A DNA stretch of 33,636 nt from Sphingomonas yabuuchiae (lineage in GTDB: Bacteria; Pseudomonadota; Alphaproteobacteria; Sphingomonadales; Sphingomonadaceae). Of this stretch, positions 24,581 through 31,335 are shown piece after piece (position 1 is the stretch's first letter; each line of letters starts with the position of its first letter). The stretch is taken from positions 1-33,636 of the forward strand of contig NZ_LDTF01000068.1 in the NCBI RefSeq assembly GCF_001477495.1. The letters are read 5' to 3'. Below the pieces are notes generated by a model. It worked only from the letters and a program-made list of their open reading frames with translations, was not told the origin of the DNA and searched no databases. The position numbers and the translations under genes are program-made.

Positions 24581-25264
24581 TTAACCCAGCGCCTTCAAGA
24601 ACCGCACCGCCGCGTCGAATTCGCGCCGCTTGGCCTCACGCGCCTCAACGGCGAGGTAATCCTCACCCCATTGCTCCGCCTGGAAATCCTCGTCGACATG
24701 CGCGGCGGTCCAGATCGTGTCGGCATCCGCCGCATCCTCCAGCAACGCCAGCGCCAGCACCAACGACCCCGTGATCGTCACCACCGGCGACAGCGCGGCC
24801 AGACGGAACGGATCGAGCGCCGCCACCGCCTGCGCCAGCCGTTCGACCGTCGCCTCGGGCTGGGGCCGGTGCATGATCCCCGTCACATTCGTGAAATGCA
24901 CATCGTAGCGGTCGCGCGCCCAGTCGAGCAGCGGGTTCCACACCGCATCCTGCCGCTCCACCAGCTCCGGCGGCGAGTCGGCGCGGTAACAGAGCAAATC
25001 GCTCTCCGCGTAGCGCGCCAACCCGTCCGCGAACGGCGCGGGGTCCGCACCGATCCGGTCGATCGCCGCATTGGCGAGGCCGGTCAGCGGCATGGCGCGC
25101 GGATCGACCGCTTCCCCGACGTCGCGCCACTCGCCCGCGACCGCCTCGGCCAGCGCAGGCGTCGGCAGCGCCAGCGGCACCCGCCCCGGCGTGCGCACCG
25201 GCCGGTCGTCGAGCCGTACCACCCGCTCGGCATCGACCGAAACATTTGTCCAGAACCGCTTCAT
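24581..25264 (-). CDS. ATP12-type F1-ATPase assembly chaperone
   Basis: 227-residue member of the ATP12 family, which assists F1 alpha-subunit assembly in mitochondria and alphaproteobacteria. Matching segments: KRFWTNVSV at the start, VRLDDRPVRTPGRVPLALPT (about 17-36), AVAGEWRDVGEAVDPRAMPLT, and then SDLLCYRADSPPELVERQDAVWNPLLDWA. The C-terminal EDYLAVEAREAKRREFDAAVRFL is also typical. The start ATG at 25264 overlaps the stop of the small membrane-protein gene by 4 bases. It is the last gene of a three-gene coupled unit with a HAD phosphatase. Confidence 0.92.
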   Translation of the reverse strand: MKRFWTNVSVDAERVVRLDDRPVRTPGRVPLALPTPALAEAVAGEWRDVGEAVDPRAMPLTGLANAAIDRIGADPAPFADGLARYAESDLLCYRADSPPELVERQDAVWNPLLDWARDRYDVHFTNVTGIMHRPQPEATVERLAQAVAALDPFRLAALSPVVTITGSLVLALALLEDAADADTIWTAAHVDEDFQAEQWGEDYLAVEAREAKRREFDAAVRFLKALG

Positions 25265-25476
25265 TCGCCCCCACTCCGCCAGCGATGCGCCAGACCGGCG
25301 GGCACGATCGCGATCATGGCCAGCGCCGACAGGATGATGGCGACGCCCAGCGCCTTGTGCGGCCATGCCACCCCGCGCGAGGCGAGCACCACGCCGAACA
25401 GCGCCCCCGCCACGCCGATCAGGCGCACCCCCATGATGATGAACCAGTGCCGCCGCGCGCGCGTGTCGCCGCTCAT
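25261..25476 (-). CDS. Small two-helix membrane protein
   Basis: 71 residues with two hydrophobic segments (about 12-32, WFIIMGVRLIGVAGALFGVV; 40-62, KALGVAIILSALAMIAIVPAG), a basic N-terminus and a polar C-terminus. It overlaps genes on both sides by 4 bases (ATGA each time), which supports the start at 25476 and its being a real gene. I recognise no family beyond the small membrane proteins often found between a HAD phosphatase and ATP12 in sphingomonads; function unknown. Confidence 0.75.
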   Translation of the reverse strand: MSGDTRARRHWFIIMGVRLIGVAGALFGVVLASRGVAWPHKALGVAIILSALAMIAIVPAGLAHRWRSGGE

Positions 25477-26138
25477 GACCACACCAGCAGAGCGGGTAGC
25501 TCCGCAACCTCCTGCGCCACGACTTCGGCGCCCGCGTTCACCAATTCTTTCACGTCATGATATCCCCAGGCGACACCGACCGCGAAGGCGCCCGCCGCCT
25601 TGCCCATCGCCATGTCGAAGCTCGTATCGCCGATCATCGCGACATCCTGTGCCGCGACGCCGGTCTCGGCCATGGCGGCCAGCACCATCGACGGGTCGGG
25701 CTTGGACGGATGGCGGTCGGCGGTTTGCAACGTGACGAAATGATGGCTGAGGCCATGTTCGGCCAAGACCCGCGCCAGCCCGCGATCGGACTTGCCCGTC
25801 GCCACGCCCATCAGCCAGCCCTCCCCCGCCAGATGGTCGAGCAGGGCGGGGATGCCCTCGAACAACGGCTCCGGCTCCATCGCGCCCGCCGTGCGCAGGC
25901 GGAAGAAGGCGTCCTTATAATCGCGGGCCAACTGGTGGTGCATCGCGTCGGCTTGGTCGGGGGCCAGCACGCGCATCGCCTCGACCAGGCTCAACCCGAC
26001 GATCCGGCGAATCGCGGCGGCGGGCGGCGGAGGAAGGTCCGCCATGGTGAACGCCTCTACGGCAGCGAGACAGATATTGGCCTGGCTATCGACCAGAGTA
26101 CCGTCACAATCGAACAGGGCAAGGCGCGGGCGCGTCAT
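25473..26138 (-). CDS. HAD-superfamily phosphatase, phosphoglycolate-phosphatase-like
   Basis: 221 residues. HAD motif I is LFDCDGTLVDS with the nucleophile Asp10 and acid/base Asp12. Motif II is GVATGKS (about 112-118). Motif III lysine lies in HPSKPDP (about 143-149). Motif IV is MIGDTSFDMAMGKAAG (about 168-183). A helical cap domain (about 16-80) marks the Gph/beta-phosphoglucomutase subclass. The substrate is uncertain; phosphoglycolate or another small phosphate ester is likely. It is the first gene of the three-gene coupled set with the small membrane protein and ATP12. It is divergent from a glycine-zipper gene. Confidence 0.88.
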   Translation of the reverse strand: MTRPRLALFDCDGTLVDSQANICLAAVEAFTMADLPPPPAAAIRRIVGLSLVEAMRVLAPDQADAMHHQLARDYKDAFFRLRTAGAMEPEPLFEGIPALLDHLAGEGWLMGVATGKSDRGLARVLAEHGLSHHFVTLQTADRHPSKPDPSMVLAAMAETGVAAQDVAMIGDTSFDMAMGKAAGAFAVGVAWGYHDVKELVNAGAEVVAQEVAELPALLVWS

Positions 26139-26263
26139 CGCCCCCTCCTATCGGCAAGGCTGCGGCGGGGGAAGCATGACGTTTCGGATGAACAACAGCT
26201 AACAGACGCATTCAGCATCCGAACATGGCGAATCACCCATAAGGGCTCCAACGACGACGGGAA

Positions 26264-26284
26264 TCACCCCGCCGCCGCCGGTTT
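26264..26284 (+). promoter_or_regulatory. Weak candidate EcfG-type promoter
   Basis: A GGAAT, 16 bases, GTT arrangement lies about 25 bases before the glycine-zipper gene start. EcfG (general stress sigma factor) promoters read GGAAC, 16-17 bases, CGTT, so this is a partial match only. Positions are approximate to a few bases. Confidence 0.2.
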
Positions 26285-26304
26285 GAAGATCAAGGGAGAT
26301 CGTG

Positions 26305-26691
26305 ATGTTCAAGAAGCTTTCGCTCGCTGCCGCCGCCCTTGCCGTCGGCGCCACGGCCATGGTTCCGACCGCTGCTTCGGCACAGCGTTATTACGACCGT
26401 TATGACCGCGCTTATGGCGACGCCTATTCGGACGGTTACAATCGCGGCCCGCGCTATGATCGCGGTTATTACGACCGTGGCGGGTACAACCGTGGCTATT
26501 ACAACCGTGGTCCGCAGCGCTGCAACAACGGCACCACGGGCACCATCGTCGGCGCGATCGCCGGTGGCCTGCTGGGCCGCACGATCGATACGCGGGGCGA
26601 TCGTACCCTCGGTACGATCCTGGGCGGTGGCGCTGGTGCGCTGGCCGGTCACGCGATCGAGAAGTCGAACAACCCCGGCTATTGCCGGTAA
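26305..26691 (+). CDS. Exported glycine-zipper protein with Tyr/Arg/Gly-rich middle
   Basis: 128 residues. Signal peptide about 1-27 (ending ASAQ). A Tyr/Asp/Arg/Gly-rich stretch (28-72) has repeats of the YDRGYY and YNRGYY type. The glycine-zipper 2TM domain (77-118) has TIVGAIAGGLLGRTID and TLGTILGGGAGALAGHAI. Cys73 sits just before the zipper and Cys127 is the second-last residue. Two further genes (30597 and 31336) encode the same domain with the same cysteine placement. Proteins of this type (glycine zipper 2TM, Rick_17kDa-related) are envelope proteins. The start at ATG 26305 has GGGAG 7 bases upstream. It is followed by a terminator and divergent from the HAD gene. Confidence 0.85.
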   Translation: MFKKLSLAAAALAVGATAMVPTAASAQRYYDRYDRAYGDAYSDGYNRGPRYDRGYYDRGGYNRGYYNRGPQRCNNGTTGTIVGAIAGGLLGRTIDTRGDRTLGTILGGGAGALAGHAIEKSNNPGYCR

Positions 26692-26701
26692 CGGTGCGGG
26701 T

Positions 26702-26721
26702 CGAGGGGGTATGCCCCCTCG
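26702..26721. repeat. Short perfect palindromic hairpin
   Basis: CGAGGGGGTATGCCCCCTCG, an 8-bp stem with a 4-base loop, just after the glycine-zipper gene. No T-run; probably part of the 3' end structure before the terminator. Confidence 0.4.
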
Positions 26722-26735
26722 CTCCTGGGATCACG

Positions 26736-26768
26736 GAAACCCCGTCGACTACGCGTCGATGGGGTTTC
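26736..26768 (+). terminator. Terminator hairpin after the glycine-zipper gene
   Basis: GAAACCCC (26736-26743) and GGGGTTTC (26761-26768), with inner TCGA/TCGA pairing, form a stable stem. The T-rich second arm ends the stem and TCTCGT follows. It separates the glycine-zipper gene from padR. Confidence 0.6.
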
Positions 26769-26792
26769 TCGTACTTCAATACCTTGCATAAC

Positions 26793-26812
26793 ATGGTACA
26801 TGGCGTTACCAT
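26793..26812 (+). promoter_or_regulatory. Candidate PadR operator
   Basis: ATGGTA and TACCAT are an exact inverted repeat with an 8-base spacer, ending 6 bases before the padR ATG. PadR-family repressors often bind palindromic sites with ATG/CAT-containing halves in their own promoters; binding here is inferred. Confidence 0.45.
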
Positions 26813-26818
26813 TTGCTG

Positions 26819-27154
26819 ATGGATATCGGAAGCTGGCAGTCTCAGTTGCGCAAGGGAGCCGCCGAGCTGGTGCTGCTGTCGGTCCTGTCGCGCGGTGAAG
26901 CCTATGGCCTGGAGATTCTCGCGCGCATCCGGGCTGGCGGTGATCTGGTCAGTGAGGGCAGCCTCTACCCCCTGCTTGCCCGCCTGGAGAAAGCCGGCCG
27001 AATCGCAGGACGTTGGGAATTACCCGCCGAGGGCGGCAACCCACGCAAATATTACAGCCTCACCCCGGAGGGCGCGGCCCTGGCGGAGGCGATGCGCGCG
27101 GCCTGGATCGATTTCCGAACCACCATCACCACCCTAGTCGAGGATCAGCCATGA
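26819..27154 (+). CDS. PadR-family transcriptional regulator
   Basis: 111 residues. The winged-helix PadR domain fills the protein: QLRKGAAELVLLSVLSRGEAYGLEILARI (about 8-36), then SEGSLYPLLARLEKAGRIAGRWE (recognition helix and wing, about 44-66), GNPRKYYSLTPEG (wing strand, about 72-84) and a C-terminal helix. The short C-terminus marks the PadR-s2 (short) subfamily. The ATG at 26819 has no clear ribosome site and sits immediately after a palindromic candidate operator. The stop overlaps the next gene by 4 bases; that gene encodes a HAAS-type membrane protein, the usual partner of such PadR regulators. Confidence 0.92.
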   Translation: MDIGSWQSQLRKGAAELVLLSVLSRGEAYGLEILARIRAGGDLVSEGSLYPLLARLEKAGRIAGRWELPAEGGNPRKYYSLTPEGAALAEAMRAAWIDFRTTITTLVEDQP

Positions 27155-27717
27155 CCGAGCCCGTCCGCATCATCGCCGATTATGTCCGCCGCCTGCGTTG
27201 GTCGTTGCAGGCGATACCGGCGGAGGATCGTGACGGCCTCGTCCGCGAGATCGAAAGCCACCTGACCGACAGCTTGGCGGCCGGGCCCCATTCGCTGGAC
27301 GCCGCCATCGCGGCGATGGGACCGCCTCACGCGATGGCCGCGCGTTATATTCAGGAGTTTCGGCTGGCCGGTGCGCTGGGCGACGATCGCCCTGCCCCGT
27401 TGATCCACGCCCTGTTGGTCCGATCGGGACGCAGCGTGGCGGCGTTCGGCGGGGTGCTGATTGCGATGCTGCTCTATCTGTTCGCGCTGTGCTTCGCGGC
27501 AGTCGCGATCGTAAAACCGCTCTTTCCCAGCCATGTCGGGCTTTGGTCGCTGCCGCAGGGGTCGGCCTTCGGCATCCTCACCGATCCCCCCGCTGCGCCG
27601 GAAATGATGGGACTGTGGGTGCTGCCAATCGCCTTGGCCGGGGCACTCGCCTGCTATGCGCTGGCGACGCTGGTCCTGCGCGGCACGGGGCGGCATGTGC
27701 TGCGCGCATCCCACTGA
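27151..27717 (+). CDS. HAAS-domain membrane protein, PadR partner
   Basis: 188 residues. A soluble N-terminal helical domain (about 1-80) has RIIADYVRRLRWSLQ, DRDGLVREIESHLTDSL and AIAAMGPPHAMAARYIQEF. This is the HAAS/DUF1700 type, known to occur next to PadR genes. Two hydrophobic segments follow (about 97-122 and 153-177). The likely arrangement is cytoplasmic helical domain plus membrane anchor, possibly sequestering or modulating the regulator; this is inference from context. The ATGA overlap with padR implies coupled synthesis. The TGA stop shares its last base with repeat copy C. Confidence 0.8.
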   Translation: MTEPVRIIADYVRRLRWSLQAIPAEDRDGLVREIESHLTDSLAAGPHSLDAAIAAMGPPHAMAARYIQEFRLAGALGDDRPAPLIHALLVRSGRSVAAFGGVLIAMLLYLFALCFAAVAIVKPLFPSHVGLWSLPQGSAFGILTDPPAAPEMMGLWVLPIALAGALACYALATLVLRGTGRHVLRASH

Positions 27718-27848
27718 TCCTCCCCGGCACGGGGAGGTGGCAGGCCGCCAGCCCTGACGGAGGGGGCTCGCCACACGGGACTAGCCCAGCGGCACGGCCC
27801 CCTCCACCACCGCTCCGCGGCGGTCCCCCTCCCCGTGCCGGGGAGGAT
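27717..27848. repeat. Palindromic intergenic element, copy C (132 bp)
   Basis: Same ends and same half-unit order as copy A. It starts within the stop of the HAAS gene and ends 4 bases before the stop of the convergent rluC-like gene, so it fills the whole interval. Confidence 0.8.
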
Positions 27849-27852
27849 GAGA

Positions 27853-28947
27853 TTATCGCGTACCGCGGCCCCGGCGTTCGCCGCGCCGTTCCTTGCGATA
27901 TTGTTTGGCATGGGCCTTGGCGCGCTGCTTCAGGACGTCCTTGGGCGGCGGGCCGCGATCCTCGTCCTGGGGCAGGACGTCGCCGCGAATCTCGTCGAAG
28001 CCGAGCTGGTTCATCGATTCGGCGAAGTGGGTCGGCAGTTCGGCGGTCTGGTCGATCCGGCCGCCATCGGGATGGTCCACGCGGATGCGGCGCGCGTGCA
28101 GGTGCATCTTGCGGCTGATCCCACCGGTCAGGAACGCCGCCGCGCCGCCATATTTGCCGTCGCCGACGATCGGGTGACCGATCGCCGCCATGTGCACGCG
28201 CAGCTGATGGGTGCGGCCGGTAAAGGGCTGCAACTCAACCCAGCAGCAGCTGTTGCCCGCCCGTTCGATCACGCGGTAGCGCGAGCGCGCCGACTGGCCA
28301 TTTTCCTCGTCGACATGCATCTTTTCGCCGCCGGTGCCGGGCTGCTTGGCGATGGGCAGCTCGATCGTGCCGTCGTCGATCGAGGGCACGCCGACGACCA
28401 GCGCCCAGTAGATCTTCTTGGCGGTGCGCCCCGAAAAGGCCTTGGCGAAGAACGCCGCCGCGCGGGCGTTGCGGGCGACCAGCAGTGCGCCCGACGTGTC
28501 CTTGTCCAGCCGGTGGACCAGCTTGGGCCGCCCCTCCGCCTCGAACTGCAACGCATCGAGCAGGCCGTCCACATGGGTGGTCGTCTTGGTCCCGCCCTGC
28601 GTCGCCAGACCCGGCGGCTTGTTCAGAACCAGCGCGTCGCGATCCTTGTGGATCACCATTTCGCGCGCGAACGATTCCTCGTCCTCGGACAGGATGTGGC
28701 GCGGGCGCATCGTCGGCTTACTGCTCTCGGCCGGCGCGGGCTCGGCGGGAGGCACGCGCAGCACCTGGCCCGCCGCGATCCGGTCGCCCGGTGCGGCGCG
28801 CAAGCCATCGACGCGCAGCTGGCCGGTGCGCGCCCATTTGGCGACCGTGGTGAAGCTGGTGTCGGGCATATGCCGCTTGAACCAACGGTCCAGCCGGATA
28901 CCGTCATCGTCATAGCCGACCGTGAATTGGCGGACAGAGTCCGTCAT
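27853..28947 (-). CDS. RluA-family (RluC-type) large-subunit pseudouridine synthase
   Basis: 364 residues. An S4 RNA-binding domain (about 17-70, IRLDRWFKRHM and VAKWARTGQLRVDG) is followed by a pseudouridine synthase domain (about 95-320). The catalytic motif is HRLDKDTSGALLV with Asp148 as nucleophile. PFTGRTHQLRVHMAAIGHPIVGD is a second family signature. The C-terminal tail (about 330-364) is strongly basic (KQYRKERRGERRGRGTR), which may help RNA binding. RluC modifies U955, U2504 and U2580 in E. coli; the exact target here is unproven. The ATG at 28947 overlaps the fluC stop by 4 bases, so the two are coupled. Confidence 0.92.
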   Translation of the reverse strand: MTDSVRQFTVGYDDDGIRLDRWFKRHMPDTSFTTVAKWARTGQLRVDGLRAAPGDRIAAGQVLRVPPAEPAPAESSKPTMRPRHILSEDEESFAREMVIHKDRDALVLNKPPGLATQGGTKTTTHVDGLLDALQFEAEGRPKLVHRLDKDTSGALLVARNARAAAFFAKAFSGRTAKKIYWALVVGVPSIDDGTIELPIAKQPGTGGEKMHVDEENGQSARSRYRVIERAGNSCCWVELQPFTGRTHQLRVHMAAIGHPIVGDGKYGGAAAFLTGGISRKMHLHARRIRVDHPDGGRIDQTAELPTHFAESMNQLGFDEIRGDVLPQDEDRGPPPKDVLKQRAKAHAKQYRKERRGERRGRGTR

Positions 28948-29318
28948 GCGAAAATCCTTGTTATCGAAAGTCCGGCCCAAAGCGCGGCCAGCGAACCCAG
29001 CAACGACAAGGCGATATAACCGAGCGCGACCGTGATCTGGCCGCGTTCGATCAGGGTGATGGTATCGAGCGAGAAGGAGGAGAAGGTGGTGAAGCCACCC
29101 AAGATCCCGACGCCGATGAACAGCCGCCACCCCTCCGTGCCCCCGGTCCGGGCAAGCACGCCCGCCAGCAATCCCATCAACAGACCACCGACCCAGTTGA
29201 CGGTCAGCGTGCCATAGGGAAAGTCCGGGCCGAACGCATCGAGCATCTGGCGGCCGGTCCAATACCGAGCCCCCGAACCCAATGCGCCGCCCAGCATCAC
29301 GAGAAAAAGCGGTGACAT
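28944..29318 (-). CDS. crcB: Fluoride ion channel FluC/CrcB
   Basis: 124-residue four-helix membrane protein that exports fluoride as a dual-topology dimer. Hydrophobic segments lie at about 2-18, 35-58, 64-85 and 95-118. Conserved features are GGALGSGARYW near the N-terminus, TLTVNWVGGLLMG (with the pore-lining Asn) and GGFTTFSSFSLDT (the Na+-binding TTFSTF-type motif). It is the first gene of a coupled crcB-rluC pair. No fluoride riboswitch could be recognised in the short 60-base upstream gap. Confidence 0.95.
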   Translation of the reverse strand: MSPLFLVMLGGALGSGARYWTGRQMLDAFGPDFPYGTLTVNWVGGLLMGLLAGVLARTGGTEGWRLFIGVGILGGFTTFSSFSLDTITLIERGQITVALGYIALSLLGSLAALWAGLSITRIFA

Positions 29319-29379
29319 GATCGCCGTCCCTTAGCGCAACCCCGTCGGCCGCGCAAAGGACAAGCGTGACGGGTTTCGA

Positions 29380-30114
29380 TCAGCCGCCCCGGACGACCAG
29401 ATCGACATCGCTGCCGCCTCCTGGGCTGGTCGTCGCATAGACCATATAGGCCGCCTGCCCGTGCGTGCCGCCCAGGACATGCTGCGTGCCGTCCAGCTTG
29501 TGTTCGGCGCTATAGCCCGCTCCGCTGGCACGCGTGTAATAATAATCGATGACCTTGGCGGCGGGCGCGGCGGTGCGCAGGCTGACGATGCGGAAGGCGC
29601 AGCCATTCGCGTCATTGCCCGCCGCCTCCGCGATCCGCGACCCCGGATAGGGCGCGAAGACCCCCGGCATCCGGTTCGCCCAGGTGGCCGAATAGCGCAG
29701 GCCCGACAGGCAGGCGGCGTTGCCCGGCTGCTGCCCGGCCTTGGCCGACAGCGTGAAGGCCCCGGCCGAGGCGCGGCATTCGGGGCAGTCGCGCGCCGCG
29801 ACGGGCGCGGATTTCAGCGTGCGGGCATCGACCGGATCGGCGGGCGGCGGCATCGAGGGCAGCTGGTCGCTGGCGGGCCGGTTGGGCGGGCGCACCGCAT
29901 TGGCATTGGAGCTTTGGGTCAGCCCGGGATCGACCATGATCTGCCCGGCCAGCGCCTCCCGCAGCTGCGGGTCGCGCGTAGGGCTGCCGTCATTCACCGA
30001 CGCCAGCTCATTGTCGAGCGCGTTCAACTGCGCATCGTCATCGGCCTTGCCGCCGCATGCCGCCAGCAACAGGCAGCCCAGCGGGATGAAGATATAGTGC
30101 GATTTCGCCATCAT
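29380..30114 (-). CDS. Lipoprotein of unknown function
   Basis: 244 residues. The lipoprotein signal has lipobox LLAAC (Cys21 counted from the first of two adjacent ATGs). A Pro/Asn-rich, probably disordered region (about 25-105) follows. The C-terminal folded part (about 110-244) has paired cysteines (DCPEC; later AAC and GCAF), which suggests disulfides, and segments such as YPGSRIAEAAGNDANGC and VIDYYYTRASGAGYSAEH. I do not recognise a named family. The start is one of two tandem ATGs (30114 or 30111); no clear ribosome site is visible. It lies 61 bases before crcB on the same strand, so they may be cotranscribed. Confidence 0.75.
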   Translation of the reverse strand: MMAKSHYIFIPLGCLLLAACGGKADDDAQLNALDNELASVNDGSPTRDPQLREALAGQIMVDPGLTQSSNANAVRPPNRPASDQLPSMPPPADPVDARTLKSAPVAARDCPECRASAGAFTLSAKAGQQPGNAACLSGLRYSATWANRMPGVFAPYPGSRIAEAAGNDANGCAFRIVSLRTAAPAAKVIDYYYTRASGAGYSAEHKLDGTQHVLGGTHGQAAYMVYATTSPGGGSDVDLVVRGG

Positions 30115-30196
30115 GGGGGACGGTCTAGCACGGGGAAGCGACGTGATCCTTAATGATCGTCGCATGGGGCCATCCTCGACAAAGCCCGGCATGCCA

Positions 30197-30214
30197 CCCC
30201 GGCGAAGGCCGGGG
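30197..30214. repeat. Short palindromic hairpin in divergent interval
   Basis: CCCCGGC, GAAG loop, GCCGGGG: a perfect 7-bp stem. It lies in the 204-base region between the lipoprotein gene and the small membrane-protein gene. A second one (CCCCTC/GAGGGG near 30252-30267) follows. Confidence 0.4.
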
Positions 30215-30318
30215 CGGTATGGTGAAAGAGGGCGGTGCCGACTTTCGGAATGATCCCCCTCACAAGAGGGGAGCTGCTGCGCTTGTAGAGAAGGTCGACC
30301 CTCGCCATCTTGGGGTTC

Positions 30319-30540
30319 ATGTTGAACCTGTTCTCGATCGTCATCGGCCTGGTCGCGCTTCTGCTCGGGATCGTGCCGTTTCTGCCCTTTTTCGCCTGGG
30401 GCTATTGGTTCGTGATTCCCATCGCGATCGTCGGGGCCGCCGTGGGGGCGCTGTCGTCGCGCGATACGGGGCGCAATCTCAACCTGATCCTCATCCTGAT
30501 CTTCGGTCTTCGCCTGATGCTGGGCGGCGGCTTCATCTGA
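30319..30540 (+). CDS. Small hydrophobic membrane protein
   Basis: 73 residues, nearly all hydrophobic. Two or three membrane segments: about 4-23 (FSIVIGLVALLLGIVPFLPF), 27-46 (YWFVIPIAIVGAAVGAL) and 55-72 after a SSRDTGRN turn. No cysteines or catalytic motifs. The ATG at 30319 begins the hydrophobic stretch; a TTG at 30310 is an alternative. Divergent from the lipoprotein gene and followed by a strong hairpin terminator. Function unknown; resembles short hypothetical membrane proteins common in sphingomonads. Confidence 0.7.
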   Translation: MLNLFSIVIGLVALLLGIVPFLPFFAWGYWFVIPIAIVGAAVGALSSRDTGRNLNLILILIFGLRLMLGGGFI

Positions 30541-30547
30541 ACGACGA

Positions 30548-30577
30548 ACGGCCCGGCGGGTCTCCCCGCCGGGCCGT
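30548..30577. terminator. Bidirectional terminator hairpin
   Basis: ACGGCCCGGCGGG pairs perfectly (13 bp) with CCCGCCGGGCCGT around a 4-base loop, between convergent genes. It is very stable but no long T-run follows on either side. Confidence 0.6.
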
Positions 30578-30596
30578 CCCTGTCGCCATCCGGCGA

Positions 30597-31160
30597 TTAG
30601 CGGCAGCGAACCTGACCGCGGTCGATCTGCTGTCCGAGCAGCGCGCCGCCGCCGGCTCCGATCACGGTGCCCAGCAGGCGCGAACCGCCGCCAGCGATGA
30701 CGTTGCCCAATGCGCCACCCGCCAGACCGCCGATCACCAGACCGGTCGTGCCGTCATTGCGGCGGCAATAGAAACGCCCGTTCATACCGCGATAGATGCG
30801 ATCGTTCCGACCGAGCGCGCGCGGCTGGTAATAGCGGCCGTCGCGATAATAGCGCTCGGGATAATAACCGCGCTGGCCGGGCTCGAAGCGGTTATAGTCG
30901 TAATTGCGCCAGCGGACGTTGCGCATGTCGCGGCGATAGTCCTTGCGGGCATCGCGGATATCCTCGCGATATTCGCGGCGGGCCTCGCGGATGTCGCGCG
31001 GAGAATCGGCGCGACGGACATCGCGGTTATAGTCACGACGGGCATCGCGCACGTCTTCGCGATATTCCTGACGGGCTTCCCAGCCGTTCCGCTGCGCCTC
31101 GGCAGGGATGGCGGAGAAGGCGGTGGCGGCGATCGTCGCCGTCAACAGAGCAATACGCAT
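30597..31160 (-). CDS. Exported glycine-zipper protein with charged tandem repeat
   Basis: 187 residues. Signal peptide about 1-23 (IPAEAQ). A charged region (24-82) contains two copies of a 21-residue unit, starting at about residues 29 and 60: ARQEYREDVRDARRDY and ARREYREDIRDARKDY, each followed by RD. A Tyr/Arg-rich stretch (83-131) leads to the glycine-zipper 2TM domain (138-180, with GTTGLVIGGLAGGALG and LLGTVIGAGGGALLG). Cys132 precedes the zipper and Cys186 is second-last, as in the other two zipper proteins. The ATG at 31160 has GGAG 7 bases upstream; a TTG at 31166 is less likely. Likely periplasmic or outer-membrane-associated. Confidence 0.82.
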   Translation of the reverse strand: MRIALLTATIAATAFSAIPAEAQRNGWEARQEYREDVRDARRDYNRDVRRADSPRDIREARREYREDIRDARKDYRRDMRNVRWRNYDYNRFEPGQRGYYPERYYRDGRYYQPRALGRNDRIYRGMNGRFYCRRNDGTTGLVIGGLAGGALGNVIAGGGSRLLGTVIGAGGGALLGQQIDRGQVRCR

Positions 31161-31275
31161 ACTCAAACTCCCGATAATGATGGGAGAAAGAACCCGTATT
31201 TATCCCGCGAGTTGCGTGAACCGAAAACTACTTCCCGTTCACTATCGAGACAGAATCATCTGTTTGATTTTTCCA

Positions 31276-31309
31276 ACAAAAAGGGGCGCCACCCGAAGGT
31301 GACGCCCCT
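31276..31309 (-). terminator. Rho-independent terminator of the small glycine-zipper gene
   Basis: On the minus strand AGGGGCGTCACC pairs with GGTGGCGCCCCT (one mismatch) around a TTCG loop and is followed by TTTTTGTTGG. Confidence 0.85.
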
Positions 31310-31335
31310 GCTTCCCCGCCATGGGGAAAGCCGGG

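Noticed and set aside
16457..27848. CRISPR array from the recurring palindromes
   Set aside because: The copies are thousands of bases apart, not regularly spaced, and no cas genes are present.
29319..29379. Fluoride riboswitch upstream of crcB
   Set aside because: The gap is only about 60 bases and I could not find the conserved pseudoknot segments.
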